Source of the DNA: an uncultured Clostridia bacterium
GTDB taxonomy: Bacteria; Bacillota; Clostridia; Christensenellales; Borkfalkiaceae
NCBI GenBank assembly: GCA_947625695.1
Contig: CANQPO010000012.1
Coordinates: forward strand, 1 to 41,543
Direction: 5' to 3'
Length of the DNA stretch: 41,543 bases
Shown here in pieces: positions 6,329 to 14,313 of the stretch. The notes beneath the pieces are model-generated. The model made no database searches and was not told where the DNA came from. It saw nothing but the letters and a program-made list of their open reading frames with translations. The position numbers were made by a program, and so were the translations under genes. Each line of letters begins with the position of its first letter. Position 1 is the stretch's first letter.

Positions 6329-7248
6329 TCAAGGACGAAAACTATTACACCGTCTGCGGTTGGATGCTGAATCGTCTCCATCTTACGGGAAATGATTTGA
6401 TCGTATATGCCTTGATCTATTCCTTTTCTCAGGACGGAGAAAGCGAATTCAAGGGCAGCCTTTCATACATACAAGGATTTACGGGGCTCTCAAAACGCAC
6501 CATACAAAATATTCTTGATCGCCTTGTCGTCTCCGGATATATCAAGAAGCAAGAAAGAAATTCGGTGAGTGGCACCCCGAATAGCTATATGGTGGTGCCC
6601 CGCGCTTCACTTGATGGCGGTCAGGTTGGGGTGGCAAAAAATGCCACCCCCCCACGCAAAAATAACGTCCCCCCTATGCAAGAAATGCCATCCCCCGTGG
6701 CAAAAAATGCCACCAATAAAGATAGTGATAATGATAACGATATAACAGGTGATAACGAAAGAAAGAAAGAAAAGAAAAAGAATAAGCAATCATCCTGCGC
6801 GCAGACGCGCGCGGTCACAGATTTTGAGTCGATGTCAGATGAACAACTTTTGGAGTGGGGAGAGCGTGGTTCCGTAAATTGGGAGGATCCTGCCGATGTA
6901 GCAGACTTTTATGGGTATTGCAATGAATGCAAAAGGCGCGGTGCCGGACAAAAATGGCAAGGGAAAATTGTCAAGGGGAACGGCGTGTTTGAAAGGTTGC
7001 GATCTCATGAAGAAGTCATGACCGATTGCGGTGTTTCTCCACGGCTTCGGGATGCCCTGCGCAGATTCCTGCGGCATTGCTACGCGAATGGGCATTTGAT
7101 ATTGAACGATACGTTAGAAGACATCATTTTCCGTCTGCAAGAATGGCACGATTGGAAAACAGACGAAGAAGCAGAAAGGGACAAAATTGCGTCCTTGGAA
7201 GCCGCTATAAACGGAGGATACTACGATGTCAAAGAATTCAGAAAATGA
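6325..7248 (+). CDS. phage replication initiator (replisome organiser) with winged helix
   Basis: The N-terminal 95 residues form a winged-helix domain typical of phage initiators: LTGNDLIVYALIYSFSQ, then YIQGFTGLSKRTIQNILDRL with wing VSGYIKKQERN. A low-complexity linker (about residues 98-165) is rich in Pro, Asn and Lys, and its DNA carries four 22-bp iterons followed by an AT-rich stretch. The C-terminal region (SMSDEQLLEWGERGS onward) may contact helicase or primase. The start at 6325 overlaps the previous stop as ATGA. Organisation resembles lambda O, with the origin inside the initiator gene. No separate helicase-loader gene is recognisable nearby. Confidence 0.8.
   Translation: MIKDENYYTVCGWMLNRLHLTGNDLIVYALIYSFSQDGESEFKGSLSYIQGFTGLSKRTIQNILDRLVVSGYIKKQERNSVSGTPNSYMVVPRASLDGGQVGVAKNATPPRKNNVPPMQEMPSPVAKNATNKDSDNDNDITGDNERKKEKKKNKQSSCAQTRAVTDFESMSDEQLLEWGERGSVNWEDPADVADFYGYCNECKRRGAGQKWQGKIVKGNGVFERLRSHEEVMTDCGVSPRLRDALRRFLRHCYANGHLILNDTLEDIIFRLQEWHDWKTDEEAERDKIASLEAAINGGYYDVKEFRK
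6631..6790 (+). repeat. origin-like iterons plus AT-rich tract inside the initiator gene
   Basis: Four consecutive 22-bp units start at 6631, 6653, 6675 and 6697. Units 1 and 4 contain the identical palindrome GTGGCAAAAAATGCCAC. Unit 3 matches unit 1 at 17 of 22 positions, unit 2 at 14 of 22, mainly in the GCAAAAA core and the C5-C6 end. The period is not a multiple of three, so adjacent units are read in different frames and selection must act on the DNA. An A/T-rich, almost G/C-free tract follows (6714-6790), as expected for a duplex-unwinding element. Confidence 0.7.
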
Positions 7249-7531
7249 GGTCGGCTGCCGTAGCGGCAAGGTAATAGAACTGACCGCAGAAAAATGCAAA
7301 GGAATTGTGGAACGGTTCATGGACAGGCTATCTACACAGCCCCATCAAGCCGCTATGTGCCCTCGCTGCGGGCGAATCTGCGATCTTCGGCGTGGTGCCC
7401 TAAGCCGCCGTGCAGACGTGACGATTTGCCCAAATTGCGGCACAGAAGAAGCAATCGCAGATTTCCATGGGGAAGCGGACGGTTGCGACCAATGGGCTTT
7501 GATCCAAATTCTATTCACGGAAAATAAATGA
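7226..7531 (+). CDS. zinc-ribbon phage miniprotein
   Basis: A 101-residue protein with a four-cysteine zinc ribbon: CPRCGR around residue 45 and CPNCGTEEAI around residue 68, separated by ALSRRADVTI. This CxxC...CxxCG-TEEA pattern is common in small conserved proteins of Gram-positive phages without known function. GGAGG is eight bases upstream of the ATG at 7226, and the gene overlaps the initiator's end by 23 nt. A nucleic-acid binding role is likely from the ribbon only. Confidence 0.7.
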   Translation: MSKNSENEVGCRSGKVIELTAEKCKGIVERFMDRLSTQPHQAAMCPRCGRICDLRRGALSRRADVTICPNCGTEEAIADFHGEADGCDQWALIQILFTENK

Positions 7532-7556
7532 AAATCAAAATAAGGAGAACAGAAAC

Positions 7557-8147
7557 ATGAAGGAACAAAGAGTCATTGCGGAAATGGAAGCGGCAGAAGG
7601 CAAACACCGTATTTTCGGAATTTTCCGAAACAGCGATTCGCCGTGCGAGAACGACTCCCCAACCGGGAGCATAGAACTCAAGCAAGCGGAATACATCGGC
7701 GGGGATCTGTATGTCATTCCGTTGCAGGTCTATGAGACGGACAACCCCGTCGCCCTGAAGCTGGTCTATCTGGTTTCGGATCTGTATTACAGAGGCGAGA
7801 AGAATTTTGCCGAACTCCGTGAGAACAACATCCGTGCCGGCAAACTGACGCGGGACGGGAAGCTCATCCACTGGCATCGAAACTCGCGCGATATAAACGA
7901 CCGTGAATATGATCTCATCAATCTCAAGCCGGAGTACAGGATCGAAAACGAAGCGCTTCAAGACCTCTGCAAACGGGAGGGATGGTTTGAAAGCGGTGAC
8001 AGAATACAATACGATCGTCTCTTCAAAAGAAACAGCGAGTGCGCGACTCTCGAAGAGCTGGCGGTGATCATCTGGATCTGTTCGACGAATCGTGGCGTCT
8101 CCAAAGCAGAAATCCATGAAAAGCTGAAAGCCGCTTGCGAACAGTGA
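7557..8147 (+). CDS. hypothetical early protein, 196 aa
   Basis: AAGGAGAACAGAAAC precedes the ATG. The protein begins with a helix and a small strand-rich region (HRIFGIFRNSD, EYIGGDLYVIPLQVYE) and ends with LEELAVIIWICSTNRGVSKAEIHEKLKAA, which reads like a winged-helix tail. There is no recognised family or catalytic motif. It is separated by 12 nt from the next small gene and belongs to the early operon. Confidence 0.65.
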   Translation: MKEQRVIAEMEAAEGKHRIFGIFRNSDSPCENDSPTGSIELKQAEYIGGDLYVIPLQVYETDNPVALKLVYLVSDLYYRGEKNFAELRENNIRAGKLTRDGKLIHWHRNSRDINDREYDLINLKPEYRIENEALQDLCKREGWFESGDRIQYDRLFKRNSECATLEELAVIIWICSTNRGVSKAEIHEKLKAACEQ

Positions 8148-8159
8148 GGGGGGTCAGAT

Positions 8160-8354
8160 ATGAACCAAGAAACGATGAACCCTTTCGAGCGTAGCAGCGC
8201 AGCGGAATGGGGAGAATGCATGAAACACGAAGCCCGTGGCGCTTTGATCCTTTTGTATGGGATCAAAGAACCGACCGATCGGCAGATAGCAACGTACATG
8301 CTATACGGAGAAACCCCCTCCTTACGGCAGGACATGAGGATCAAGCAAAAATAA
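8160..8354 (+). CDS. small early protein, 64 aa
   Basis: The start has GAGGGGGG seven to eight bases upstream. The product contains MNPFERSSAAEWGEC and PTDRQIATYMLYGETPS; the PFER element resembles the C-terminal tail of the protein at 4709. Its stop overlaps the next start as TAATG. Function unknown. Confidence 0.55.
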   Translation: MNQETMNPFERSSAAEWGECMKHEARGALILLYGIKEPTDRQIATYMLYGETPSLRQDMRIKQK

Positions 8355-8539
8355 TGGCGATGCGAAAGATCAGATACTATACGGTCATAAAAACGCTTGT
8401 CCTTGTGGGGAACATCATTCTGCCCAAGGGCGCACGATTTGAGGTGGAACGCATCGGCTGGGGGAAATTTCGGGTAATGATCAACCCGATCGACTGGGCG
8501 GTCATTTCCCGCAAAGAATTCAAAGAGACTTTTCAATAA
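8354..8539 (+). CDS. small early protein, 61 aa, SH3-like beta fold
   Basis: I place the start at the ATG (8354) that overlaps the previous TAA, because the longer in-frame extension lies inside the neighbour and lacks a ribosome site. The sequence IRYYTVIKTLVLVGNIILPKGARFEVERIG alternates hydrophobic residues as in a small beta barrel; FRVMINPIDWAVISRKEF follows. Similar tiny barrels occur in many phages as uncharacterised proteins. Confidence 0.55.
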   Translation: MAMRKIRYYTVIKTLVLVGNIILPKGARFEVERIGWGKFRVMINPIDWAVISRKEFKETFQ

Positions 8540-8550
8540 GGAGATATTTT

Positions 8551-9546
8551 ATGGAAAACAGCATCTTTCAGCAGCTTATGATCACGGAGCAAACCTCCGA
8601 GCTCACGATTGAGCAACGGAATTTCGTGGAGACGCACAAGCAGATCATCTCGTGCGGTCGCATGGCGGGGCGGTATTTCGTGGAACTCGCGCGGAAGCTG
8701 AAGCAAATGCGCGATGGGAAATTGTATCTTGCCGCCGGCTTCCCGGACTTCGAGGCTTACGTCGAAGAAGCGGTCGGGATCAAGAAACGGCACGCCTACA
8801 ATTACATTCGGGTGGCGGAAACGTATTCGGATGAATACTTGGAGGCTCACGCCGGCGTCGGTGTGACGAAACTCACCCTTTTGGCGCAGGTGCAAGAATC
8901 TGTCCGCGCGGGGATCGAGGAAGAGATCGACATTGACACCGCAAGCACGACCGAAGTGAAAGAGGCGGTTCAAGCGGCGCTTCGCGAACGCGACAAAGCC
9001 CATGAGCAGCTTTCCTTGATCCAATCGAAGTTGGAAGAAAAGGATACCGAGCTTACAGAAAACGAACAGGCGCGCGCAGCTTTACAAAGTGCTTATGATG
9101 ACCAAAAGAAGAAGCTCCTCTCCGCCAAGGAAACGGAGAAGAAGTTGAAAGAGCAGGTTGCTACGCTGAAAAAAGAGCGTGACGCCATGGCGGCGGCGCC
9201 GAAAACTGTGGAGACCATTGAAGTGGAAAACCCCGAGACCGTCAAAAAGTTAAAGGAAGCGGAAGCGGCTTTGCAGGAAGCGAATCTCGCCGCTCAAAGG
9301 GCGCAGGAAGAAAGAGAGATCGCCGAAAAGCAAACCCAACAGTACCAAGATCAGCTTGTTGCATACAAGCGGACACAGGAGGCGACGGCAAAATTTAAGG
9401 TGCACGCAGAGACGCTCTTTGCGGCATGGGCGGATGTCATCGAGGCGGTCGGCGTAATAAGAGCTACCGACAGAGAACTTGCGGAAAAATGCAGGAGAAA
9501 GCTGGTCACTTTCTCCGAACAGGTACAGGAGGATGTTAAATCATGA
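8551..9546 (+). CDS. DUF3102/KfrA-like coiled-coil protein
   Basis: The N-terminal half has the pattern of a phage DNA-binding protein of the DUF3102 type: SCGRMAGRYFVELARKLKQMRDGKLYLAAGFPDFEAYVEEAVGIKKRHAYNYIRVAETY, in which GIKKRHAYNYI resembles a recognition helix. From about residue 145 to 285 there is a long charged coiled coil (heptads of Leu/Ala with Glu/Lys), and a short conserved end with FAAWADVIEAVGVIRA. A role in plasmid-style replication control or DNA organisation is plausible, as for KfrA, but unproved. It overlaps the next gene by ATGA. Confidence 0.72.
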   Translation: MENSIFQQLMITEQTSELTIEQRNFVETHKQIISCGRMAGRYFVELARKLKQMRDGKLYLAAGFPDFEAYVEEAVGIKKRHAYNYIRVAETYSDEYLEAHAGVGVTKLTLLAQVQESVRAGIEEEIDIDTASTTEVKEAVQAALRERDKAHEQLSLIQSKLEEKDTELTENEQARAALQSAYDDQKKKLLSAKETEKKLKEQVATLKKERDAMAAAPKTVETIEVENPETVKKLKEAEAALQEANLAAQRAQEEREIAEKQTQQYQDQLVAYKRTQEATAKFKVHAETLFAAWADVIEAVGVIRATDRELAEKCRRKLVTFSEQVQEDVKS

Positions 9547-9902
9547 AAAAAGCGGATTTCATAACTATGCTCAAACAGGACAACGAAACGCAGCCTGAAC
9601 CGAAAAAATCTCTATATGCGCAGGTAATCGATTGCACAGTCATCGCGCTTTTGGACGAGTCGATGGACTTCGAAATCGACCCGAAAATCACCTGTGAAAG
9701 CCTCTTTGCCCTCATTTTGGAGCGAGCGAAAAAGAAGGATGCGCGTCAAGGATGTGTCGGTCCGTTTGAGGCGGCGGATCTGATTGCCGAACATCTCCAC
9801 GCGCAGAACAGCGGGACGGCAAGACTCTACAACATGATGATGGGCTTGGCGGAGGGCAAGAACCCGACGCGAAGAAGTACGATCAGTCTTGACGACATCT
9901 AA
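9543..9902 (+). CDS. PcfK-like protein (tentative)
   Basis: The 119-residue protein lies between the coiled-coil protein and a PcfJ-like protein, the position held by PcfK in clostridial elements. ITCESLFALILERAKK followed by GCVGPFEAADLIAEHL resembles the PcfK core, in which a conserved Gly-Cys segment leads into a helix. Identity is low, so the name rests mainly on context. Start overlaps the previous stop as ATGA. Confidence 0.5.
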   Translation: MKKADFITMLKQDNETQPEPKKSLYAQVIDCTVIALLDESMDFEIDPKITCESLFALILERAKKKDARQGCVGPFEAADLIAEHLHAQNSGTARLYNMMMGLAEGKNPTRRSTISLDDI

Positions 9903-9913
9903 CGGAGGCTTTT

Positions 9914-11962
9914 ATGTGCGGGTATCCATTATCTACGGAATCGGCGGCGGATCTGCTGGAAGAGCGCGACCGTGAGATAGAAGCGGCTGAAAAGATCGCG
10001 AATGAGCAAAAGGAGCAACGCCGAGTCGAAAGGCTCCGCAAGGCACGCGGAAAGGAACTGGCGAATGCCGCCGACCCCATCCCCTTAGAGGTGCTCAAAT
10101 GGGCGGCGGAACAGGTCGCGGACGTGATCTTCTACACTACCGAAAAGCGTGGCAAATACCGCTGTATCTGCTCTCATTGCCGCGAGATCTTCTATCTCGA
10201 TAGAGCCCGGAGCGGACGGGTCATATCCTGTCCCAGATGTGGTGCAGAAGCAATCATCAAGAAGCAAAACCGGTCTTATGGCTATTATCTTGAAGACGGG
10301 TCATGGAAAGTGATCGCTTATATCGAGCGCGCGGGTGATGCTTGGATGCAGAGGATCTTCGGCTTCTACCGCACGGTGTCAATGGATGTAGATGGCATGA
10401 TCCATACGCGGGATTATATCAGCGAAGAGGAGCGCGACATCCTCTTTCCGACCTTGGAACCGGATGGAACTCTTTCTGCTTATTACTATCATCCATGTGC
10501 CGCATATACAGGGTCAAATGTTGGCAAATGGATCCCCGGGTGCGGCAAGGTGCATGGGCAAGGCTGGACGGGCTATCGTTTAAGAAGTTGCAAGATCTAC
10601 ACCTATCCCTATAATCTATCGGAATTATTTTCCGAAAGTGAGTACCGTTATTCAGGTATTTATGAGATGGCAACGGCGTGCCGCTGTCTCCCGACGCAAT
10701 ATTTATATTTTTGGGAGAAGGAACCGAAGATCGAACTGCTTGCAAAGCTCGGATTGCGGAAGATCATCGAAGATATTGTTTTTGATTCTAACTACGGAAA
10801 AACCATGCAGCTTTTGCGGAACATCAAATCGCTCAAAGACCTCGGGATCGAAAAGAAGGAAGAGGTCGAGGAATGCCGCACTCTCAGTCTGCAAACGATG
10901 ATTGCCCGAAAAGAAGTGAAAAAGTGGAACGTGGATGCGGCAGATATCCGGAAAGCGTGGGTGTTTATTCGGGAGCTGAACAGGAAAAGCGGAGAAGATT
11001 TTGCTTATGACTTTGTCACGCGGGAGCGGCTATTTAAGTACTGCATGTCGCAATGCCCCGAAGCTAAAGTGGACGACCCCGATCGATTCCCCTATTTCGT
11101 AAGCAATTTTTTGAGAGACTACATCGACGACTATATTCCAGACTGCATCCAACTCGGGCTAAATATGAACGACACAGCAATCTCCCTGCCGAGAGATTTT
11201 CAGAAGGCACATAAGTGGGCGGCGGATGAATTAAAGTGCATGGAGACGAAGGTGTATGACAAGCTCATCGAAGCGGTTTATGAATCGATCCACGGGCTGT
11301 GTGAATGGTCGGATGGAAAACTTCTTGTCATGATGCCGCGCTCGTCACGGGAGATCGTCGAAGAAGGCGTGCGGCAGAGCCATTGCGTCGGGCGGTATTG
11401 CGAGCGCGTGGCGAAGGGAGAAAGCGTGATCCTATTCATCCGCCGCACAGAGGATCCCGAAAAGAGCTTCTACACGCTCGAGCTCAAGAAGGACATGCGG
11501 AATTATGATCAGGTGCAATGCCGCGGGCACAACAATGAAGATATGACAAAAGAGGTGCGCAGTTTTCTGAAGAAATATAAGAGCTGGTTCAACCATCGAT
11601 CCATCGGAGAATATGACGGCGACAGTGTCATGGTGCACTACTTCAAGGCGGTCAGAAAAAGCAAAGATGGGCGCTACATCAGCAATTATGACGGCAAGAC
11701 GGAATTCAAGATCGGTGAGTGGACCGAGACGGAAACAGACAAGAACCCGGATATATATGCCGTGAAAGGACTCCACGTTGCGTCGCTTGAATTTGCCGTA
11801 AGATTCGGACACGGCTGGAAGGATCTTGCGATTCTCGAAGTAGAGACCAATATCCACGATGTTGTTGTGCCAAATGCAACAGATCAGGTTCGCACTTCGC
11901 GCTTCCGCGTGATCCGCGAGGTCGGGAAATCGGAATACGAGGCAATGTTAAAAACCGCATAG
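9914..11962 (+). CDS. PcfJ-domain protein with C-terminal extra domain
   Basis: The 682-residue protein has a zinc ribbon near residues 75-115 (CICSHCREIFY, CPRCGAEAI), a long middle, and the conserved PcfJ core around residues 475-555: EEGVRQSHCVGRYCERVAKGE, then ILFIRR, YTLEL and VQCRGHNN. PcfJ-like proteins are widespread in conjugative elements and phages of Gram-positive bacteria; their activity is not established. The last 100 residues (YAVKGLHVASLEFAVRFGHG, ILEVE, VVVPNATDQVRTSRFRVI) form a separate small domain that I recall as a stand-alone phage protein, so this may be a fusion. GGAGG lies six to eight bases before the ATG. Confidence 0.8.
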   Translation: MCGYPLSTESAADLLEERDREIEAAEKIANEQKEQRRVERLRKARGKELANAADPIPLEVLKWAAEQVADVIFYTTEKRGKYRCICSHCREIFYLDRARSGRVISCPRCGAEAIIKKQNRSYGYYLEDGSWKVIAYIERAGDAWMQRIFGFYRTVSMDVDGMIHTRDYISEEERDILFPTLEPDGTLSAYYYHPCAAYTGSNVGKWIPGCGKVHGQGWTGYRLRSCKIYTYPYNLSELFSESEYRYSGIYEMATACRCLPTQYLYFWEKEPKIELLAKLGLRKIIEDIVFDSNYGKTMQLLRNIKSLKDLGIEKKEEVEECRTLSLQTMIARKEVKKWNVDAADIRKAWVFIRELNRKSGEDFAYDFVTRERLFKYCMSQCPEAKVDDPDRFPYFVSNFLRDYIDDYIPDCIQLGLNMNDTAISLPRDFQKAHKWAADELKCMETKVYDKLIEAVYESIHGLCEWSDGKLLVMMPRSSREIVEEGVRQSHCVGRYCERVAKGESVILFIRRTEDPEKSFYTLELKKDMRNYDQVQCRGHNNEDMTKEVRSFLKKYKSWFNHRSIGEYDGDSVMVHYFKAVRKSKDGRYISNYDGKTEFKIGEWTETETDKNPDIYAVKGLHVASLEFAVRFGHGWKDLAILEVETNIHDVVVPNATDQVRTSRFRVIREVGKSEYEAMLKTA

Positions 11963-11964
11963 AG

Positions 11965-12696
11965 GTGACAAATGACGCTTGGAGTCTATTCGACGGAGCG
12001 GGCACCGCATGTTGGGCGGCGGAACTATGCGGGATCACGCCTGTGTGGTCATCCGAAATTGAGAAGTTTCCACTTGAAGTTACGGCAAAGCGGTTTCCGA
12101 ATTGCAAACAGCTCGGCGACATAACCAAGATCAATGGCGCGAAGATCCCATCGGTTGACATTATTACTTTCGGTTCCCCCTGCCAAGATCTTTCCATTGC
12201 GGGGAAGCGGGCGGGTCTTGAAGGCGAGAGGTCAAGCCTCTTTATGGAAGCAATACGAGTCATAAAGGAGATGAGAGATGCAACAGATAAGAAAAGTCCC
12301 CGCTTCGTCGTTTGGGAAAACGTCCCGGGTGCATTCAGCTCAAATCAAGGAGAAGATTTCCGAGTCGTCATTGAAGCGATCGCGAGGATCAAAGACAGCG
12401 ATTATTTTATTCCTCGACCTTCGGAAAGCGGAAGCATACGATGGAGCAAAACGGGCTGCATCATGGGAGACGAATTTTCCCTTGCTTGGAGAACCCTCGA
12501 CGCTCAATTTTGGGGAGTCCCCCAAAGACGCAGAAGAATCTACCTTGTCGCAGATTTTGGAGGTGAATGTGCTGCCGAAATACTATTTAAGCGCGACGGC
12601 TTGCAGAGGTGTTTTGCGGAGAGCCGTCAATCGTGGGAAAGAGCTCCCGACGCTCCTCAAAATCGCGCTTTGCCTGCAGGGAAAACTGACGGCTGA
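11965..12696 (+). CDS. DNA cytosine-C5 methyltransferase, N-terminal part (motifs I-VIII)
   Basis: The frame encodes the catalytic half of a C5 methyltransferase: motif I SLFDGAGTACWAAE, motif IV GSPCQDLS with the nucleophile Cys73, motif VI WENVPGAFSS, and motif VIII WGVPQRRRRIYLVADF near residue 184. It ends by TGA before motifs IX and X, which lie in another frame at 12278-13489. The GTG at 11965 lies inside the only ribosome site (GAGGTGA), which is spaced for the ATG at 11972 instead. From that ATG the frame reads MTLG and then fails, as if one base were missing near 11981 (related enzymes start MTLGSLFDG). The gene is therefore either damaged, affected by a sequence error, or a naturally split enzyme like M.AquI. 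Confidence 0.75.
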   Translation: MTNDAWSLFDGAGTACWAAELCGITPVWSSEIEKFPLEVTAKRFPNCKQLGDITKINGAKIPSVDIITFGSPCQDLSIAGKRAGLEGERSSLFMEAIRVIKEMRDATDKKSPRFVVWENVPGAFSSNQGEDFRVVIEAIARIKDSDYFIPRPSESGSIRWSKTGCIMGDEFSLAWRTLDAQFWGVPQRRRRIYLVADFGGECAAEILFKRDGLQRCFAESRQSWERAPDAPQNRALPAGKTDG

Positions 12697-13489
12697 CGAG
12701 ATCCGCGATATGGGGATATTCCGCGAAGGAGAGCTTATGCCCTACGGAGACGCGCAGGTGTACGACGCCCGCGGCAACGGAGGCGGAGTGACTGTTCCGA
12801 CTCTCACGGGCGACCACGAAGACAGGGTAACGGACTATACTGCGCTCGTTTGCTACATAGACTACGCCGCTTTCAATCAAGGCGTGAATGCAAAGTACGA
12901 CTTCGGCGTGGATGAAAAGACGGCGTTCACGTTGACAGGCAAAGGTCCGGGAGCAGTGTGTTTCGCCATCGGCAACGGACAAGCCGATCAGCTCGGGTTG
13001 CACGATAAGGCGGGCGCGCTCAACTGTATGCACGACGAACAGGCGGTCGTTTACTGCCTACAAGGCAACTGCATTGATAGGTCGGACACAGCGGGCTGTA
13101 ATGGCGCGGGCTTCAAAGAGGGCGTTTCCTATACACTCAATACCATCGACAGACACGCTGTTGTTGAACTGAGACCAACACTGTTAAAGATCCGTTCCGG
13201 ATGTGAAGGCGGCGGGAAAGGTCCACTTTTGCAAATAGATAAATCCGCAACACTTTCTACGGTAAACGAGCAGATTTTATTTGAAGCAAAAGAAAAAAGA
13301 AATTTCATCTATGTTATCGTCCGCCGCCTTACGCCGACCGAATGTGCGCGACTTCAAGGAATGCCCGATTGGTGGTGCGCGGACGTTCCCCATGCGGATG
13401 CCCCCGAATACAAAATGTGGGGAAACGGAATGGCTTTGCCCAATATTCTCTTTGTAATAGAAGGGATTGCGGAAATTTTGAAAAAATAA
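12278..13489 (+). CDS. C5 methyltransferase C-terminal part (target recognition, motifs IX-X)
   Basis: This +1 frame overlaps the N-terminal part by 419 nt and carries AAAGGAG seven bases before its ATG. From about residue 90 it contains ESTLSQILEVNVLPKYYLSA and CRGVLRRAVNRGKELP, a segment I recall from C-terminal regions of phage methyltransferases. A variable region with Gly-rich pieces follows (DARGNGGG, TLTGDHEDRVTDY), probably target recognition. Motifs IX-X close it: RRLTPTECARLQGMPDWW and KMWGNGMALP. It lacks its own cofactor-binding and catalytic motifs and needs the upstream half, either as a separate subunit or by frameshifting. The first 80 residues, read opposite catalytic-domain codons, may not be a real domain. 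Confidence 0.7.
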   Translation: MQQIRKVPASSFGKTSRVHSAQIKEKISESSLKRSRGSKTAIILFLDLRKAEAYDGAKRAASWETNFPLLGEPSTLNFGESPKDAEESTLSQILEVNVLPKYYLSATACRGVLRRAVNRGKELPTLLKIALCLQGKLTADEIRDMGIFREGELMPYGDAQVYDARGNGGGVTVPTLTGDHEDRVTDYTALVCYIDYAAFNQGVNAKYDFGVDEKTAFTLTGKGPGAVCFAIGNGQADQLGLHDKAGALNCMHDEQAVVYCLQGNCIDRSDTAGCNGAGFKEGVSYTLNTIDRHAVVELRPTLLKIRSGCEGGGKGPLLQIDKSATLSTVNEQILFEAKEKRNFIYVIVRRLTPTECARLQGMPDWWCADVPHADAPEYKMWGNGMALPNILFVIEGIAEILKK

Positions 13490-13501
13490 GGAGATGTAGA
13501 A

Positions 13502-13813
13502 ATGAGCAAGAACAATTTGACACAGGATCAGAAGAGCCAACTGACCGACAAACTGATGGATGCGGTTATAGAAGCTGCCATGCCCCAAATCGGCACAATG
13601 GTGGAGCAACGCATTAGCGCCCTCCGCTCCACGAAGGAACTTAAATGCGCAAGCAACGTTCCGACAGTCGACGACATTGCCGCTACGATCCTCGAAGTAG
13701 TGCCGTCCTCCAAATTACATATGACGTCGGCATTGGAAATTGCTGAGCACCTAAAAGAGAATTATGTCATTATGCAACGATTCGATCAGAAAACCGATAA
13801 TGGGAGGAATTGA
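13502..13813 (+). CDS. hypothetical early protein, 103 aa
   Basis: AAGGAGATGTAGAA precedes the ATG. The protein is helical and acidic, with LTDKLMDAVIEAAMPQIG and VDDIAATILEVVPSSK followed by MTSALEIAEHLKENY. No family recognised. It lies between the cytosine methyltransferase and the repressor-tail protein in one operon. Confidence 0.6.
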   Translation: MSKNNLTQDQKSQLTDKLMDAVIEAAMPQIGTMVEQRISALRSTKELKCASNVPTVDDIAATILEVVPSSKLHMTSALEIAEHLKENYVIMQRFDQKTDNGRN

Positions 13814-13815
13814 AC

Positions 13816-14313
13816 ATGGAGAATAGCAAACCGCTTACCGTGCGAGGCACGATCAAAGGAACGGGCTTGCCCTTGGATGGGCATACCGTTGTTCTCGGGT
13901 TTTGGGACTACGATCAACACTCACAGGCACATCTTCTTTCTTGGGAAGACGATGCCGATGAAGCCGTCATGAGAACCATGCACAAGACGGACGAGCTATA
14001 CAGAGATATGCCGCTCGAGAAGTTTAAGCAAATATGGGATTCGGGCGAGTATGATCCAGACGGCGTTTTTTGCATCGATCCCGAATGCGTACAGATCGTG
14101 GAAATCAACGCTTCCGCGAACAACGTACACGACAGCGCGGTCGTACAAAACAACCGTGCAAACTCGCTTGTCGTGCAAAATGGATCTTCGGAGTCGCAGA
14201 GCCCGGAGGAAATCGAACTTTTACGCATCTTCAAAGGTCTCGACGTGAAAGGCAGGATCGCACTACTTGCGGCTGCCTACGACATTGAAACGAAGGAGGG
14301 ATCTGGGCGGTGA
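13816..14313 (+). CDS. early protein sharing the repressor's C-terminal module
   Basis: The ATG at 13816 has GGGAGG eight bases upstream; a TTG at 13810 is too close. Residues 1-100 (GLPLDGHTVVLGFWDYD, DMPLEKFKQIWDSG) form a domain unknown to me without a helix-turn-helix. Residues 103-160 repeat the end of the phage repressor: DSAVVQNNRANSLVVQNG against NSAVVQGNTATTLIVRNS, and EIELLRIFKGLDVKGRIALL against EVELFRIFEALNVKARTALL. In the repressor this region probably mediates self-association, so this protein could form mixed complexes with it, as an antirepressor or a co-regulator. That role is inference from shared sequence and early expression. Confidence 0.7.
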   Translation: MENSKPLTVRGTIKGTGLPLDGHTVVLGFWDYDQHSQAHLLSWEDDADEAVMRTMHKTDELYRDMPLEKFKQIWDSGEYDPDGVFCIDPECVQIVEINASANNVHDSAVVQNNRANSLVVQNGSSESQSPEEIELLRIFKGLDVKGRIALLAAAYDIETKEGSGR

